Assembly (NCBI RefSeq): GCF_000485595.1 | Contig: NW_014577758.1 | Span: 103,094 to 149,556 of the forward strand | Direction of reading: 5' to 3' | Length of the DNA: 46,463 nt | DNA from: Priapulus caudatus | Taxonomy: Eukaryota; Priapulida; Priapulimorpha; Priapulimorphida; Priapulidae | Shown here: in pieces, positions 1 to 9,890 of the stretch | Position numbering within the stretch: the stretch's first letter is position 1 | How the letters are laid out: each line of letters opens with the position of its first letter | Notes under the pieces: model-generated | Databases searched by the model: none | The model's input: only the letters and a program-made list of their open reading frames with translations | Told to the model about the DNA's origin: nothing | Program-made: the position numbers and the translations under genes

Positions 1-476
1 GGTGTTTGCTTTGCGTTTTGCACTACCGTCAATCATTACCCGGTACCCGCTATACGTCACGCCAAGTACATCGTTACATTTGGTGACCGACGACCGGAAG
101 CAACACACTGGCCACAAAACGAGAGACAGTCGCAGTACACACTGATCTCGAGTCGGGTTTCGGCGAAAATACAAGATTTTCACCGCTCATTATCTCAGCG
201 TAGGAGCATCGTAGGAACAAGCGGTTTGTTTTATATTAACAAGGTATGACAGCTGATCAATAATACCACAAAGAATCTTGTTTGTGGAGAAAGTTTATTA
301 ATTCGACTAATACTGCAACATGGTTTCAGCATTTCACCGTTGTACGCTAGCTCTCTTTATACGCTTTTGTTAATATCTATTTAATATTCTTACATTAATA
401 ATATAGGCCTATAGTTAATCAAATTTTTCATCAATGGTTAGATTTGAATTGAATCGCAGCATTTTAACCTGTGACG
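1..476. other. Unassigned flank
   Basis: I see no coding signal, tRNA or recognised repeat here. The sequence is moderately AT-rich and lies downstream of the minus-strand transferrin-like gene, so it may be 3' untranslated or intergenic DNA. Confidence 0.4.
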
Positions 477-802
477 TTAGTCTGAACCGTGCTCGTTTGT
501 GTGTGAGTGTGTGTGTGTGTGGGTGTGGGCGTGGGTGTGTGTGTGTATGTGTGTATGTATGTGTGTGTGTGTGTGTGCGTGTATGTGTTCGTCTGCGTCT
601 TCGTCTGCGTCTCGGCAGTCTTCGGGATCGGTTTCATTCAATGCTCGAACGAATTCGCCGTTGTCGAAGTATCGGAAATCCTCGTACCAGGTGGCGTTGG
701 AGGCGAGCTCGCTTAGTTCGGTGGTGCTGTCCGTAAACATGGTGTCAGTGGTATAGTACGGCGATCCGTACAGCTGGAATTCACCTGAGTCTTTGGTGGT
801 AG
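477..802 (-). CDS. Transferrin-like C-lobe, last visible exon
   Basis: Exon of the minus-strand transferrin-like gene. The acceptor AG lies just above 802, and the exon begins in phase with the single base left by the exon at 1491-1633. The translation contains FQLYGSP, a TMFTDSTTELSEL segment, then WYEDFRYFDNGEFVRALNETDPEDC-type sequence split over the exon. This matches the end of a transferrin lobe (family pattern FQLF..., LLFKDS..., YLG.EY..AL..L.EC). After the Cys the frame runs on through a (CA)n tract, giving an Asp/Glu-rich and then His/Thr-rich tail until a stop at about 477. Copies at 17640-17901 and 23192-23380 diverge just after this Cys-Arg, so the tail may not be original and a splice donor could have been lost. 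The exon identity is secure; the tail is not. Confidence 0.75.
500..612. repeat. (GT)n microsatellite with degenerate GTCTGC end
   Basis: Imperfect GT/GTAT dinucleotide tract, then TCTGCG-type hexamers near 590-612. On the minus strand it reads as the His/Thr-rich tail of the adjoining exon. A shorter degenerate GT tract occupies the same place beside the 23 kb exon copy (23142-23190). Confidence 0.85.
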
Positions 803-1490
803 CTACAGAAATCGAATATTAGAATCGAAGTTAATTAACTATCGTGCAAACACCGTGTATAGGTAATTAGGATTTACCATGCAGGTAAGTAGGCTAGTGT
901 TTAAAATTAGGCATAAAACGCACCAACTCAGAATAAATGTAAACTCAGAGCGGGGTGTTAAATTTGTCACCGCATGAGCATTAAACGTTAGTAAAAGCAG
1001 GGGGAGGGAAGTCTATGCTAGGTTTTTCATGTAAAAAATGTGCCATTTCCCAGATCCCGGTTAATTAAAATCGCAGTTCCGTTTTGAGGTTTCCGGTTGA
1101 CGTCTATCCTCAAATCATTATTAATTCATCAGGTATTTCCTGCTTCCCAGATGTGATCCAATCCCAGAGAAACGACCGTTCCCACCCTCACAGTTAACCT
1201 TCGCCGAGTGTCGCGCCGTAGGAATCTAACAGTTTCTCTTGATCTGTTCATCAACATTACTTGGGATGCTTCCACGGCACGCTGAAGCTGCCCTCAAAGC
1301 AGGTGCAGCAAATAATGTAGGCGGGAAAAGGAGGGTGGCGTATGTGGAGCTAAGAAGCACCAGCTTATGTGACAGTGGCAAGCTGCGCTTATAACAGGTG
1401 AAGGATGTGGGCGGAGAGAGGGAAACGTTACATGCGTGGAGCATCAGGCGGGAAGCATCAGGCTTTGTGACAGCAGCAAGCTGTGCTTAC

Positions 1491-1633
1491 TGTAGTAGTA
1501 GTCGTGCGCCGTCTTCAGCAGATCTATCATGATCCACCTGTCTTCGTACGACTTCTGATCAAACGTCAGCAGGCGATTGCTCGGCGTCACACCGGCGTTG
1601 CAATCAGCACCCGTATCTCTGACGCCGCCGTCC
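1491..1633 (-). CDS. Transferrin-like C-lobe exon (DC.AG..PSN region)
   Basis: 143-nt exon with acceptor ...CATCTAG above 1633 and donor GTAAGC below 1491. Its phases join the exons at 1755-1883 and 477-802 exactly. The peptide has DGGVRDTGADCNAGVTPSNR, then a long helix-like stretch ending DLLKTAHDYYY. It aligns with the family segment C-R-D-G-(T)-R...C-H-L-A-x-V-P-S-H-x-V-V...L. The His iron ligand expected in the P-S-H position is Asn here. A near-identical copy lies at 24057-24199, without the short VEAL insertion. Confidence 0.85.
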
Positions 1634-1754
1634 CTAGATGTAAGCATATACCAGTAAGTTAGTGCTTCGACGAGTGAGTCGACAAGTATTGAGCGCGCCA
1701 TCTTGAAATTTTCTGCGTTCCGCGGTGAAAGCATTGCCCAAGATAACAGCATAC

Positions 1755-1883
1755 CGGCAAAGGTACTTGTAGTCGCTTTTAATCAAATTCTTTGCCCAAT
1801 CATCTTGGTTTCTGCCATCGACGTTCTCGTCGACTGTCGTGTCCTTGAGGAAAGCTACATCGCACGCATCCTCGACCAGTCCC
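1755..1883 (-). CDS. Transferrin-like C-lobe exon (DVAF region)
   Basis: 129-nt exon with acceptor ...TTCATAG above 1883 and donor GTATGC below 1755. The peptide reads GLVEDACDVAFLKDTTVDEN, then VDGRNQDDWAKNLIKSDYKYLC. This is the classic transferrin C-lobe block GDVAFVK..TV..NT.G....WAK.L....YELLC, nearly position for position. Phases join the YFGFAGAFR exon at 2374-2611 and the Cys-Asn exon at 1491-1633. The 3' two thirds is shared with the chimeric exon at 24312-24486. Confidence 0.9.
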
Positions 1884-2023
1884 CTATGAACGTAAACCGT
1901 ATTGGTTGTGTCACAAGCTGTCAAACGCTTGCCTCACGGTTATTCAGTGCATGCATTTACGTGCGTGTATGCGCCTGTGTAGGATGAAAGAGAAGGAGTG
2001 GGAAAGAAAACGATGAAAACGAT

Positions 2024-2082
2024 GATAAAGAAGACAGAGAGAAAGAGAGAGAGAGAAAGAGAGAAAGAGAGAGAGAAGGGAA
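2024..2082. repeat. (GA)n-rich microsatellite
   Basis: GAGAGA/AAAGAGA tract within the intron between the exons at 1755-1883 and 2374-2611. No coding role is apparent. Confidence 0.8.
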
Positions 2083-2373
2083 AAGTATACAGATGAATGC
2101 ATGTACTTAGGAAGAATACCATATTCATACATTTTTAGCAAGACTTCCATTTCATAGCAGTTAAAGCGAAAAAATGTACATACTTGAAGGAATGCATAAA
2201 AAAATTACCCAACAAACCTTGGGGCAGATCTACAGTAATGTAGCGACCGATAATCGACGTTGATTTATCAATTGGAATTTGGCACCTCCGTGAACGCGTA
2301 GTGTGCGTCAATTAATAATCATTATGTATACACACATTCGTACGGACGACCCCAGAAATCGCGATAGTCTTAC

Positions 2374-2611
2374 CTGAAAGCACCAGCAAAGCCGAAATAC
2401 TGCTCGTCATGGGTCATCATGCCTCCGTTGAGGCAATGATTGACCAGATTTCCGTTGGTCGCTCCCGGTACGCAGCCGCCGGAGAAGAAGGCGGCCATCT
2501 TCTCGTCTAGCTGGCAGTCAGGGAGGCTGAAGTGTCCCACGTCTCTCAGCAGTCTTCCCGGCTGCAGCCAGCCCGCAGCACTGCCAATGAACGGCGCGCA
2601 GACCTTCTTAT
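2374..2611 (-). CDS. Transferrin-like C-lobe exon (anion-site to YFGFAGAF)
   Basis: 238-nt exon with acceptor ...GTCGCAG above 2611 and donor GTAAGA below 2374. Phases fit the upstream fragment at 2834-2876, giving ...QELK-NKKVC, and the downstream DVAF exon. The peptide has KKVCAPFIGSAAGWLQPGRL, FFSGGCVPGA, and DEQYFGFAGAFR. These match the family motifs GKKSCHTGxGRSAGWNIP, FFS.GCAPG and YYGYSGAFRCL. Both anion-site residues (Thr, Arg) appear as Pro and Ser, and the Tyr ligand of Y-SGAF is Phe. The fold signature is strong and the iron chemistry looks lost. Confidence 0.92.
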
Positions 2612-2833
2612 CTGCGACAACGCAAGGGTAAGTATTGAGACGGGCTGACAACTACGCAATAAACGCGAGATCAAGAATGGTCACGAAATGACGAGAAATT
2701 CGTGAATGACAGCATTAGCCTGCAGATGGACAAACGAATTGAAACGAAACAATCGAAACAAAACAATAAAAAAATTCGCATAGACGCATCGAAAACGCCC
2801 GTCGCTAGAGTATTCGCGATGAAAGGGACTCAC

Positions 2834-2876
2834 TCTTTAACTCCTGAATGTTGAAATTGCCCGATCTGGTCGACTT
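2834..2876 (-). pseudogene. 3' remnant of transferrin-like linking exon
   Basis: 43 nt identical in sense to the 3' end of the linking exon at 41409-41940 (KSTRSGNFNI), here followed by QELK, and ending at the same GTGAGT donor. The 5' part is missing: at 2877 it passes directly into (TCAC)n. The matching 5' part of this exon is at 9891-10321, so one exon seems to be split between two places. Confidence 0.7.
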
Positions 2877-3268
2877 ACTCACTCACTCACTCACTCACTC
2901 ACTCACTCACTCACTCACTCACTCACTCACTCACTCACTCACTCACTCGCTCACTCACACGTACATTTACTCACTCACTCACTCACTCACTCACTCACTC
3001 ACTCACTCACTCACTCACTCACTCACTCACTCACTCATTCACTCACTCACTCACTCACTCACTTACTCCCTTACTCACTCACTCACTCACTCACTCACTC
3101 ACTCACTCACTCACTCACTCACTCACTCACTCACTCACTCATTCACTCACTCACTCATTCACTCACTCCCTTAATCACTCGCTCACTCACACGTACACTC
3201 ACTCACTCACTCACTCACTCACTCACTCACTCACTCACTCACTCACTCACCCACTCACTCACTCACTT
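2877..3268. repeat. (TCAC)n microsatellite, about 390 bp
   Basis: Nearly pure CACT/TCAC tetranucleotide repeat with a few interruptions (ACGTACA near 2960 and 3190, TTAC near 3062, TTAATCAC near 3172). It replaces the interior of a coding exon (see 2834-2876). The open frame through it, a string of LTHSLTHS, is an artefact of the 4-bp repeat. Confidence 0.97.
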
Positions 3269-3309
3269 AATCACCTGCTCGCTCTTTCTTTCGCGCATAC
3301 CCTTTCTTT

Positions 3310-3339
3310 ATCATCTCTCTCTCAATTTCACTCTCTCTT

Positions 3340-3386
<47 letters not shown>

Positions 3387-3556
3387 TCTCTCTCTCTCCC
3401 TCTCTCTCCCTCTCTTCCCCACCCCTTCTCTATCGTTCCCTCTCTCTCCCTCTCCCCTCTCTCTCTCCCTCTCTCTCCCTCTCCCCCTCTCTCTCTCCCT
3501 TTCTCTCCCTCTCTCTCCCTCTCTCTCCCCTCTCTCTCTCTTTCTTTCTCACTCTC
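3310..3556. repeat. (CT)n-rich polypyrimidine tract
   Basis: CTCTCT and CCCTCTCTCT tract with a short (CG)n interruption near 3375-3386. Simple sequence adjoining the TCAC array. Confidence 0.95.
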
Positions 3557-3820
3557 CCCGATCGGCCCGGCAATTTATGATGGTGCAGGATGGCCGAGGG
3601 GGCGGTGTTTTGGTAATGGCAAAACCCAGCGACAATGGCAACGGCCGATATGCGGTCGCCGTATATACGCGCGGTTCGGCGGCGGGAAACTGGTCCCATA
3701 TAGGTCACCGTGATCCATTATCTGTCACCGCGGCCCGTCGGCGCGTGCAATATTCGCCCATATAAAAGTGATTTGTCATGCGAGTCTCCATGTCGACATG
3801 TCAAGCGCTGACGTGTCCAC
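3557..3820. other. Unassigned GC-rich sequence
   Basis: No recognised protein or repeat. Reading frames are short in all directions and lack family motifs. Confidence 0.3.
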
Positions 3821-3931
3821 CCCGCAGCAACAGCGGCAACAGCAGCAACAGCAACTATGGCACCAGTAACAGCAGCAATTAACAGCAATAGTAGCAGTAG
3901 CAGTAGCAGTAGTAGTAGCAGTAGCAGCAGA
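3821..3931. repeat. CAG/CAA and AGT/AGC trinucleotide tract
   Basis: AGCAACAGC repeats passing into AGTAGC repeats. On the minus strand this gives a run of Leu codons with no protein context, so I treat it as simple sequence. Confidence 0.85.
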
Positions 3932-4193
3932 GCAATTAGTCTAATTAATTTGCAAATATCCACGCGCGTAAAAAATATTATACATAATATACGGCAATTC
4001 AAAACATTCTATAATAATTCTATAATTCTATAATAATAATTCTATAATTCTATAAATATTTCTATAATTCTATAATTCTTACCCCTGAATCTCTGTGAAT
4101 TTTGAGTCTATTGAAGCGCGATTAGTCTAATTAATTTGCAAATATCCACGCGCGTAAAAAATATTATACATAATCTACGGCAATTCAAAACAT
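3932..4193. repeat. 76-bp direct repeat pair around a TCTATAATTC array
   Basis: Bases 3932-4007 and 4118-4193 are the same 76-bp sequence with two mismatches. The ~110-bp spacer is largely an imperfect TCTATAATTC tandem. No coding content. The repeat length resembles the 77- and 75-bp repeats seen within the Helitron. Confidence 0.85.
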
Positions 4194-4649
4194 GAAAATT
4201 TAATTTCCTTAAATTTCCTGAACTTCTACAATTTCCTTCAAAAATTCCTTTAAAATGGTGGAAAATCACAAGCAATTTCTGGAAAATTCCCTCTGAAAGT
4301 GGAAGCACTGCCTACACTGTATTTTCTTCGAGTTACAACATAGTACATATACCATTATGGTCACTGAGCATGTTGTAATCAAAGGGGTATTCATTGCAGA
4401 TGCCATTTGCAGTCAGTGTATGCTGAAGAAAAAACTGTAGTGACAATTTCCGCAAATTCTTATATTCCAATCAAAGGATATGAATTTTCAACGTTTTCAT
4501 TAATTCCTATTGCTGGTGCAAGCAACTCTCCATTTCTTTTCTACATGTACACAGATTCTTACTGATTCTCTTCTCCTGGATATTAACTGAGCTTGCTTCG
4601 TGTAATGGACCGCAATGTAAAACAAGCTTTTACAGATGTAGCTGTGCTG
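4194..4649. other. Probable Helitron 5' flank or leader
   Basis: AT-rich, with AATTTCC words near 4200-4290. No coding signal. It precedes the Helitron reading frame and may hold the element's 5' end. I could not identify the TC terminus. Confidence 0.3.
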
Positions 4650-7123
4650 TCCAGAGTGCTGATCAGCGAGCAAGGCAGCATAATGTACTGGCCAGGGAAA
4701 CAGCACAGCAACAACAACTTCGGCAGGCAACAGAAAGACAGAGAAGGCGACATACCAGGTATACAGAGACAACACAGCACAGAGAACAGCGTCAGGTACA
4801 AAATACAGAAAGACAGCGTCAGACAAGATGTACACAGACAACAGAGGAAAGAGAACTGCAACTTCAAGCCCAACGTCAAAGAGACAGGACACAAAAGACA
4901 CTAAAAGCAATACGTTCTAACAAAAAATTGGGTGTTATAAAAAACACTCAGTATTTTATGGAGGATGAATTTTTCATTACCCAATGTCACCATGAACAAC
5001 CATGTTTGTATAACGCTGGAAATAAATGTGAATTTTGCAGTGCCTACCGCTGGAAAGAAGAGAGAAACGGGGTTTGTTGTGAAAATGGAAAGATCAAGTT
5101 GCCCGTTGCACCACCAGCTCCACATGAAATACAACAGATTTATAAGGCTAGTCGATCAACAGTCCTTCACAACCTGCGGTCATACAACAATGCCCTAGCT
5201 TTAGCTTCACTCGGATGTAGTCAACAAAGCATGCCTGGATTCAGTCCCACTTTCAAAATTCAGGGAAAAGTCTACCACAGAATTGGTTCCCTAATGCCAA
5301 CAGATGGAGATCACCCAAAATTTGCCCAAATCTATTTCCATGATACAGAGCATGAGCTGCAAAACAGACTGCATCACAATTCACATTTACATCCTGATGT
5401 TCTGACTTCTCTCCAGAACTGCCTGCACAGAGTCAATCCCCATGTCCTTTCTTTCAAATCAGCAATTGAGTTTGCAGATAACCATCCTGAGGCAAAGCTG
5501 GTGCTCAGTGCTGAAAAGAAACCATCCAGTGAACATGCCCGGCGCTACAATTTACCTACAAGCTGTGAAGTGGCAGTCATCATGCCAGGTGAACAAGGAT
5601 ATCATAACGATGTCATCCTACAAACAAGAGGTGGTCACATACAAAGAATCAATTCAACGCACCGTAGTTATGACCCACTGCACTACATACTGCTGTTTTC
5701 ACATGGAACAGATGGATATAGGGTAAACATCCAACATGCTTTGGGCCCAGGCCACATTTCCCCCACACAATTTTACAAGTACAAACTCCAAATACGTTCC
5801 AACACAGACAACTTCATCATGAAATCTAGGCGACTCACACAACAATATGCAACAGATGCCTTTGCTAAGGCTGAATCTCAGCGTCTGAGATGGGTTCGAA
5901 ACAATCAAAGTACTATCAGAGCCGATAAATACAAAGGATTGTTGGATGCTGTCAATGACAATGATGAAATGAGAGCTGGAGTGAAGGTCATCCTCCCACC
6001 CACATTCTATGGTAGCCCACGTTGGTATGCAGAAGCATTTCAGGATGCAATGGCTATAGTGAGGAAGTTTAGAAAGCCTGATTTCTTTATTACCTTTACT
6101 TGCAACCCACGCTGGCCTGAAATCAACGCGTCTCTCTTTGATGGTCAACATCAAGCTCCAATCTCTGCTTTGTGACTTGGTGAAAAACGATGTTCTCGGA
6201 AAGGTCAGAGCCTACACTGCAATGAAGGAAGATCAGAAAAGAGGCCTTCCTCACTGTCACATCTTACTGATCATGTATGATGCTGACAAACCAAGGACGC
6301 CATCAGACATCAACAAAATGATCTCTGCAGAAATACCAGATCCACTAGCAAATCCCAGACTATACGCTATAGTCACAAGGCACATGATCCATGGCCCTTG
6401 TGGCCAAGTCACTCCAAACAGCCCATGCATGGATACTACAGATCGAGACAAGGTCTGCCAAAAAAACTTCCCCAAACAGTACTGTTGTTACTGATGACAC
6501 TTACCCACACTACAGAAGAATATCACAAGAACATGGTGGTCAGACACATGGATTGAAGGTCACACGACAAAAGTTCACAGCAGACAACCGCTGGATTGTG
6601 CCATATAACCCATTCCTGAGTCTAAAGTACAATGCGCACATCAATGTAGAAGTTGTCATCAGTGTCAGCTGTGTCAAATATTTGTACAAGTACACTTGCA
6701 AAGGCTCAGACCGAGTCATGGTAAGGCTGGCAAATGGACAAGAAAAGGACATCACAAACGATGAAATAGAGAGATATGTAACGGCCCGATATGTTGGTGC
6801 TTCAGAAGCATATTGGCGTCTGTACGAGTTCAATATTTTGAACAAATACCCACCAGTCACCAAGCTTCCACTTCACCTGGAAGATGAACAAACTGTTCTC
6901 TTTCAGCCACACCGGGCACAGGAAGTTGCCAATAAACCACCCCGAAAGACAAAGCTGACAGCTTATTTTCAACAGAATGCTACAGATCCACTTGCTGAAG
7001 CCATTCTGTATCCAGATATCTGTCGCCAATACATTTGGAAAAGCAGCAAATGGGTGAAACAATAAAGAAAAGTCAAGAAAACCCAGCAAGAGCACGGCAA
7101 TGACAAGGGATGGTCCGACATAA
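4650..7123 (+). pseudogene. Helitron Rep/N-terminal region, frameshifted (copy 1)
   Basis: 5' half of a RepHel protein, the rolling-circle transposase of Helitrons. A Gln/Arg-rich N-terminus (about 4650-4930) leads into GVIKNTQYFMEDEF and a Cys/His cluster (QCHHEQPC...CEFC). The Helitron-like N domain follows. Rep motifs are visible: FFITFTCNPRWPEI near 6090-6122, the HxH metal site in GLPHCHILLIM near 6243-6270, and the catalytic-tyrosine motif VKYLYKYTCKG near 6673-6705. The frame shifts near 6140-6175 and near 6480, and has a TAA near 7073. It is therefore a decayed copy. The same frame resumes at 8981 after a 1.8-kb interruption. Confidence 0.92.
7047..7123. repeat. 77-bp direct repeat, left copy
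   Basis: Identical to 8904-8980 as read base by base. It is part of the Helitron frame; the two copies bracket the insert at 7124-8903. Confidence 0.95.
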
Positions 7124-7219
7124 GGCAGTCACGGTGCGGATGAGAAACCTAGTAGGCCGTAGTAAAACGGGGTGAACGCAACAAAACGTGGCAGTACGTA
7201 ATATAGGTCGTAACAAAAC

Positions 7220-7681
7220 TTGGAGGCGGTCCGTAGTGGGGCGTGCTACGCGTTGGCTACGGGCCCGGCGCGTTGCGTTCTACTACAGTCTGACACGGCG
7301 CGTGCGGTCTGGGAGGAAGTATGTAAAAGCCGGGCCAGGCAGGGGAGTTTCATTCAAATTCAATCGACGACACATTACTGCATCTACAATACGAAGAGAG
7401 AAGACAAAGCTTTGAAGAAAAAAGGCCAAGCTAAGCCACCGAAGAAGCCAAGACGTACAAAGGCCCCCCGCCCTGCACCACCACCACCAGAGAAGCAGGA
7501 GCAGCCTGAAGATCCTCGCCGTTCACCGCCGCCAGATCAAGAAGAGGAGCGTGCTGCTGCTGCTGCTGACCCGGTCCCTGAACTGAAACCTCAGGATACA
7601 ATGATTGCTATTGCTTGGGAGGCCTTCTTTTTATACCGTGGGCACAAACGTGCTCAAAAGCTGCCCGGCGTCCACGTTTAA
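7220..7681 (+). CDS. Hypothetical Lys/Pro-rich ORF, 153 aa
   Basis: Open frame with a basic KKKGQAKPPKKPRRTK stretch, a Pro/Glu-rich middle (APRPAPPPPEKQEQPEDPRR), then an Ala run and a short C-terminal segment. I do not recognise the family. It could be the C-terminal part of a gag-like or element-encoded protein, or a chance frame. There is no intron or neighbour evidence. Codon use is GC-rich compared with the flanking Helitron. Confidence 0.3.
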   Translation: MEAVRSGACYALATGPARCVLLQSDTARAVWEEVCKSRARQGSFIQIQSTTHYCIYNTKREDKALKKKGQAKPPKKPRRTKAPRPAPPPPEKQEQPEDPRRSPPPDQEEERAAAAADPVPELKPQDTMIAIAWEAFFLYRGHKRAQKLPGVHV

Positions 7682-8027
7682 TCCGTAGAAAGCCTTGACA
7701 AAACGTGAAAAACGTGTCAGACCTTGATCAGAACGTGAGAAACGTGAGGGACCCCATCCGAACGTGACGGGCCGGGAGGGAACGTACTGGCATCCGTGGT
7801 AGACCGCGGGCCGAACCGTAATGCGCCTTGGAGCCTCCGGGACTCAGCCCTCCCCCCACGGCCCGTCACGGATACCGTGATAGACCGTGAGAAAACTTGG
7901 CAAGACCTAACTCAACTTATAACAAAACTTGAATACAGATTAAAAATGGCCAAAAATCCCACGGCGCACTACGTTTCGGGCAAACGGGGCTGCCGTGGCC
8001 GCCGGGAACATAATGTAAACCTAGCAT

Positions 8028-8318
8028 TAGATCGTGCTTGGGGACTGCCTCCGCTAGCCGCTCCGCGTACAGCCGACGCGTCCGCACGAATACGCGCTGT
8101 TCGGCAGGGAGGGGGTACGTTGTCAGATACGTCAGAAATAGTCGAGGGTTTTGAAGGGAAGTGTCGTGCAAAAGTCATGACAGTTTGGATTTATGATAGA
8201 CATCAGCATTTATGATGTTTAGACTGACAACGAGCCCCAGTAAAATGTCGCTCGAGCGGCTAAATTAGCGATCCGCTGCATATATCCGCGTATATCTCAT
8301 ACTCGACGTGATGCGGCC
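8028..8318 (-). repeat. Relic of transferrin-like intron (fourth copy)
   Basis: Matches, with few differences, the intron just upstream of the linking exon at 10345-10680, 41965-42300 and 45505-45855 (shared words TGCATATAT, ATGTCGCTCGAG, GACAGTTTGGATTTATGATAG). The exon itself is absent, so only intron sequence was copied here, inside the Helitron insert. Confidence 0.85.
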
Positions 8319-8903
8319 ATGATGCCGAGGCGCGCCGAGGATTGACACTTTGTGTCTTTCAATCACAGCCTACGCTGCACCAGGGTTTTATATTTTTAAA
8401 TATGGGGACTCATTGGACCACCAAATTGCCGATCTCAGGAACTAGGGCATTCTGCTAGGCTAGAACGGTGTCCTACGATAGAGTTTGGCACAAATACGAA
8501 AATAACACGCTGTTTAGCGCACTACGCTACGTCTTTCTGTTGCATTTTCGCATTTCCGTAATCAGAATAAGCCTCGCTTTTTTCGTTGCTGGGCATGAAT
8601 GGGGCGTCAACGACGTGACCCGTTACTGCGTGTAGGTGTTTGGCGAGACTGTTTGCTTTTCGTAAATAATGAAAGGCCCGGCCGATGCATTTCGCACCGA
8701 AGTGGGAAAATTTGATATTTTTACCCGCTTTCAGAAGTGAACGAGTGCGTCATTCATGGAACAATGAAGTTTTTCTTAAAATTAAATAATTCCTAAAATC
8801 CCTAACTGCGCTACTCGATTGTTTTAGCCAATGAACGTAGCTGTGTGTGTGACGTCTTGCCCGCGCGCTTTATGCTTGGCTTAGCGGGCCTCGAAATGGA
8901 TAT

Positions 8904-8980
8904 CAAATGGGTGAAACAATAAAGAAAAGTCAAGAAAACCCAGCAAGAGCACGGCAATGACAAGGGATGGTCCGACATAA
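8904..8980. repeat. 77-bp direct repeat, right copy
   Basis: Second exact copy of 7047-7123. Deleting one copy plus the insert rejoins the Helitron reading frame in phase. Confidence 0.95.
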
Positions 8981-9886
8981 TTAGCAGAATTCCTGTAATC
9001 AGCTTCACTCCAAGACAGTCTGAGCTCTACTACATGCGAATGCTGCTTCACCATAAACCAGGCGCTACAAGCTTTGCTGACTTACGCACAATCGATGATC
9101 AGAAAAAAGACATTCGCTGCTGCCTGCCTGAAACTTGGCCTGCTAGATGATGACGCAGAAATAGACAAAGTGGTAAGTGGTTAGAAGTAGCACTGGTGAA
9201 GTTTGGACCTCAGCTCAGTGAAGTCTTTGCCACAATCCTCATATGGACTCCGCCATCACAACCTATGGCCTTTTGGAACCGTCACCTCAAAACTCTGAGT
9301 GAAGACCTGCTGCACCAGCATGATGTCCAGCTACCCACAGATGAAATCATCAACCAGGTTCTGTTTGAAATACAGCAGCATGTTGAGAGAAATGGCTACA
9401 ACATGGAAGACAGGAATATACTTAAACCAGATCCTAGTTTCATCAGACGCATGGCACCAAGGGAACTTCGTGAGAAAGCAGACTACAATATCCAGGAGCT
9501 GGAACAAGTTCTTTAGGAGAATGTTCCCCTCATAAACAGAGAACAAACAGAAGTCTACAACCGGACTGTTGACTCAGTTAACAATAATACAGGCCTCCTC
9601 ATTGCCCTTGATGTACCAGGAAATACAGGGAAGACCTTTGTCCTAACAACCATCCTTGCAAAGGTCCGCAGTATGAAGAAAATAGCACTGGCAACAGCTA
9701 CAAGTGGAATTGCAGCCACACTTTTACCAAATGGGCGGACACTGCACTCTAGGTGTAAAGTACCAATAGAGACACTGGCAGACACATCTTTCTGCAACAT
9801 ATCAAAGAGGCACAACAGCACAACTCATTCGACGCTCCAGTCTTTTGGTTGTCGATGAGGTCACGATGGCCAACCGCAAAGTCTAT
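8981..9886 (+). pseudogene. Helitron middle region and helicase N-terminus (copy 1)
   Basis: Continuation of the copy-1 Helitron. The frame gives ISFTPRQSELYYMRMLLHH, then FWNRHLKTLSEDLL and EIQQHVERNG, typical of the region between Rep and helicase. A Walker A-type motif follows (DVPGNTGKTF, about 9609-9640; the family usually has APGGTGKT), then Walker B (LLVVDEVTM) at about 9845-9868. Frameshifts occur around 9120-9190 and a TAG lies near 9514, so it is a pseudogene. The frame is cut at 9887 and resumes at 18161 after an 8.2-kb interruption. Confidence 0.9.
9812..9886. repeat. 75-bp direct repeat, left copy
   Basis: Exact match to 18086-18160 and part of the helicase coding frame. It marks the left edge of the segment that interrupts the Helitron. 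Confidence 0.93.
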
Positions 9887-9890
9887 GAGA

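Larger units (their letters stand above)
7124..8903. other. 1.8-kb insert inside Helitron
   Basis: Foreign sequence between two copies of a 77-bp Helitron segment. Its first part (7124-7990) is rich in AACGTG and AACAAAAC words and contains a Pro-rich open frame. Its middle (8028-8318) is a piece of a transferrin-like intron. The last ~580 bp is unassigned. No terminal inverted repeats were recognised. It may be a misplaced contig rather than a real insertion. Confidence 0.7.

Noticed and set aside
2848-3174. 108-codon open frame of Leu-Thr-His-Ser repeats
   Set aside because: Direct translation of the (TCAC)n microsatellite; no start context or homologue.
3718-4002. Poly-Leu frame as a membrane or signal segment
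   Set aside because: Arises from the AGC/AGT trinucleotide tract.
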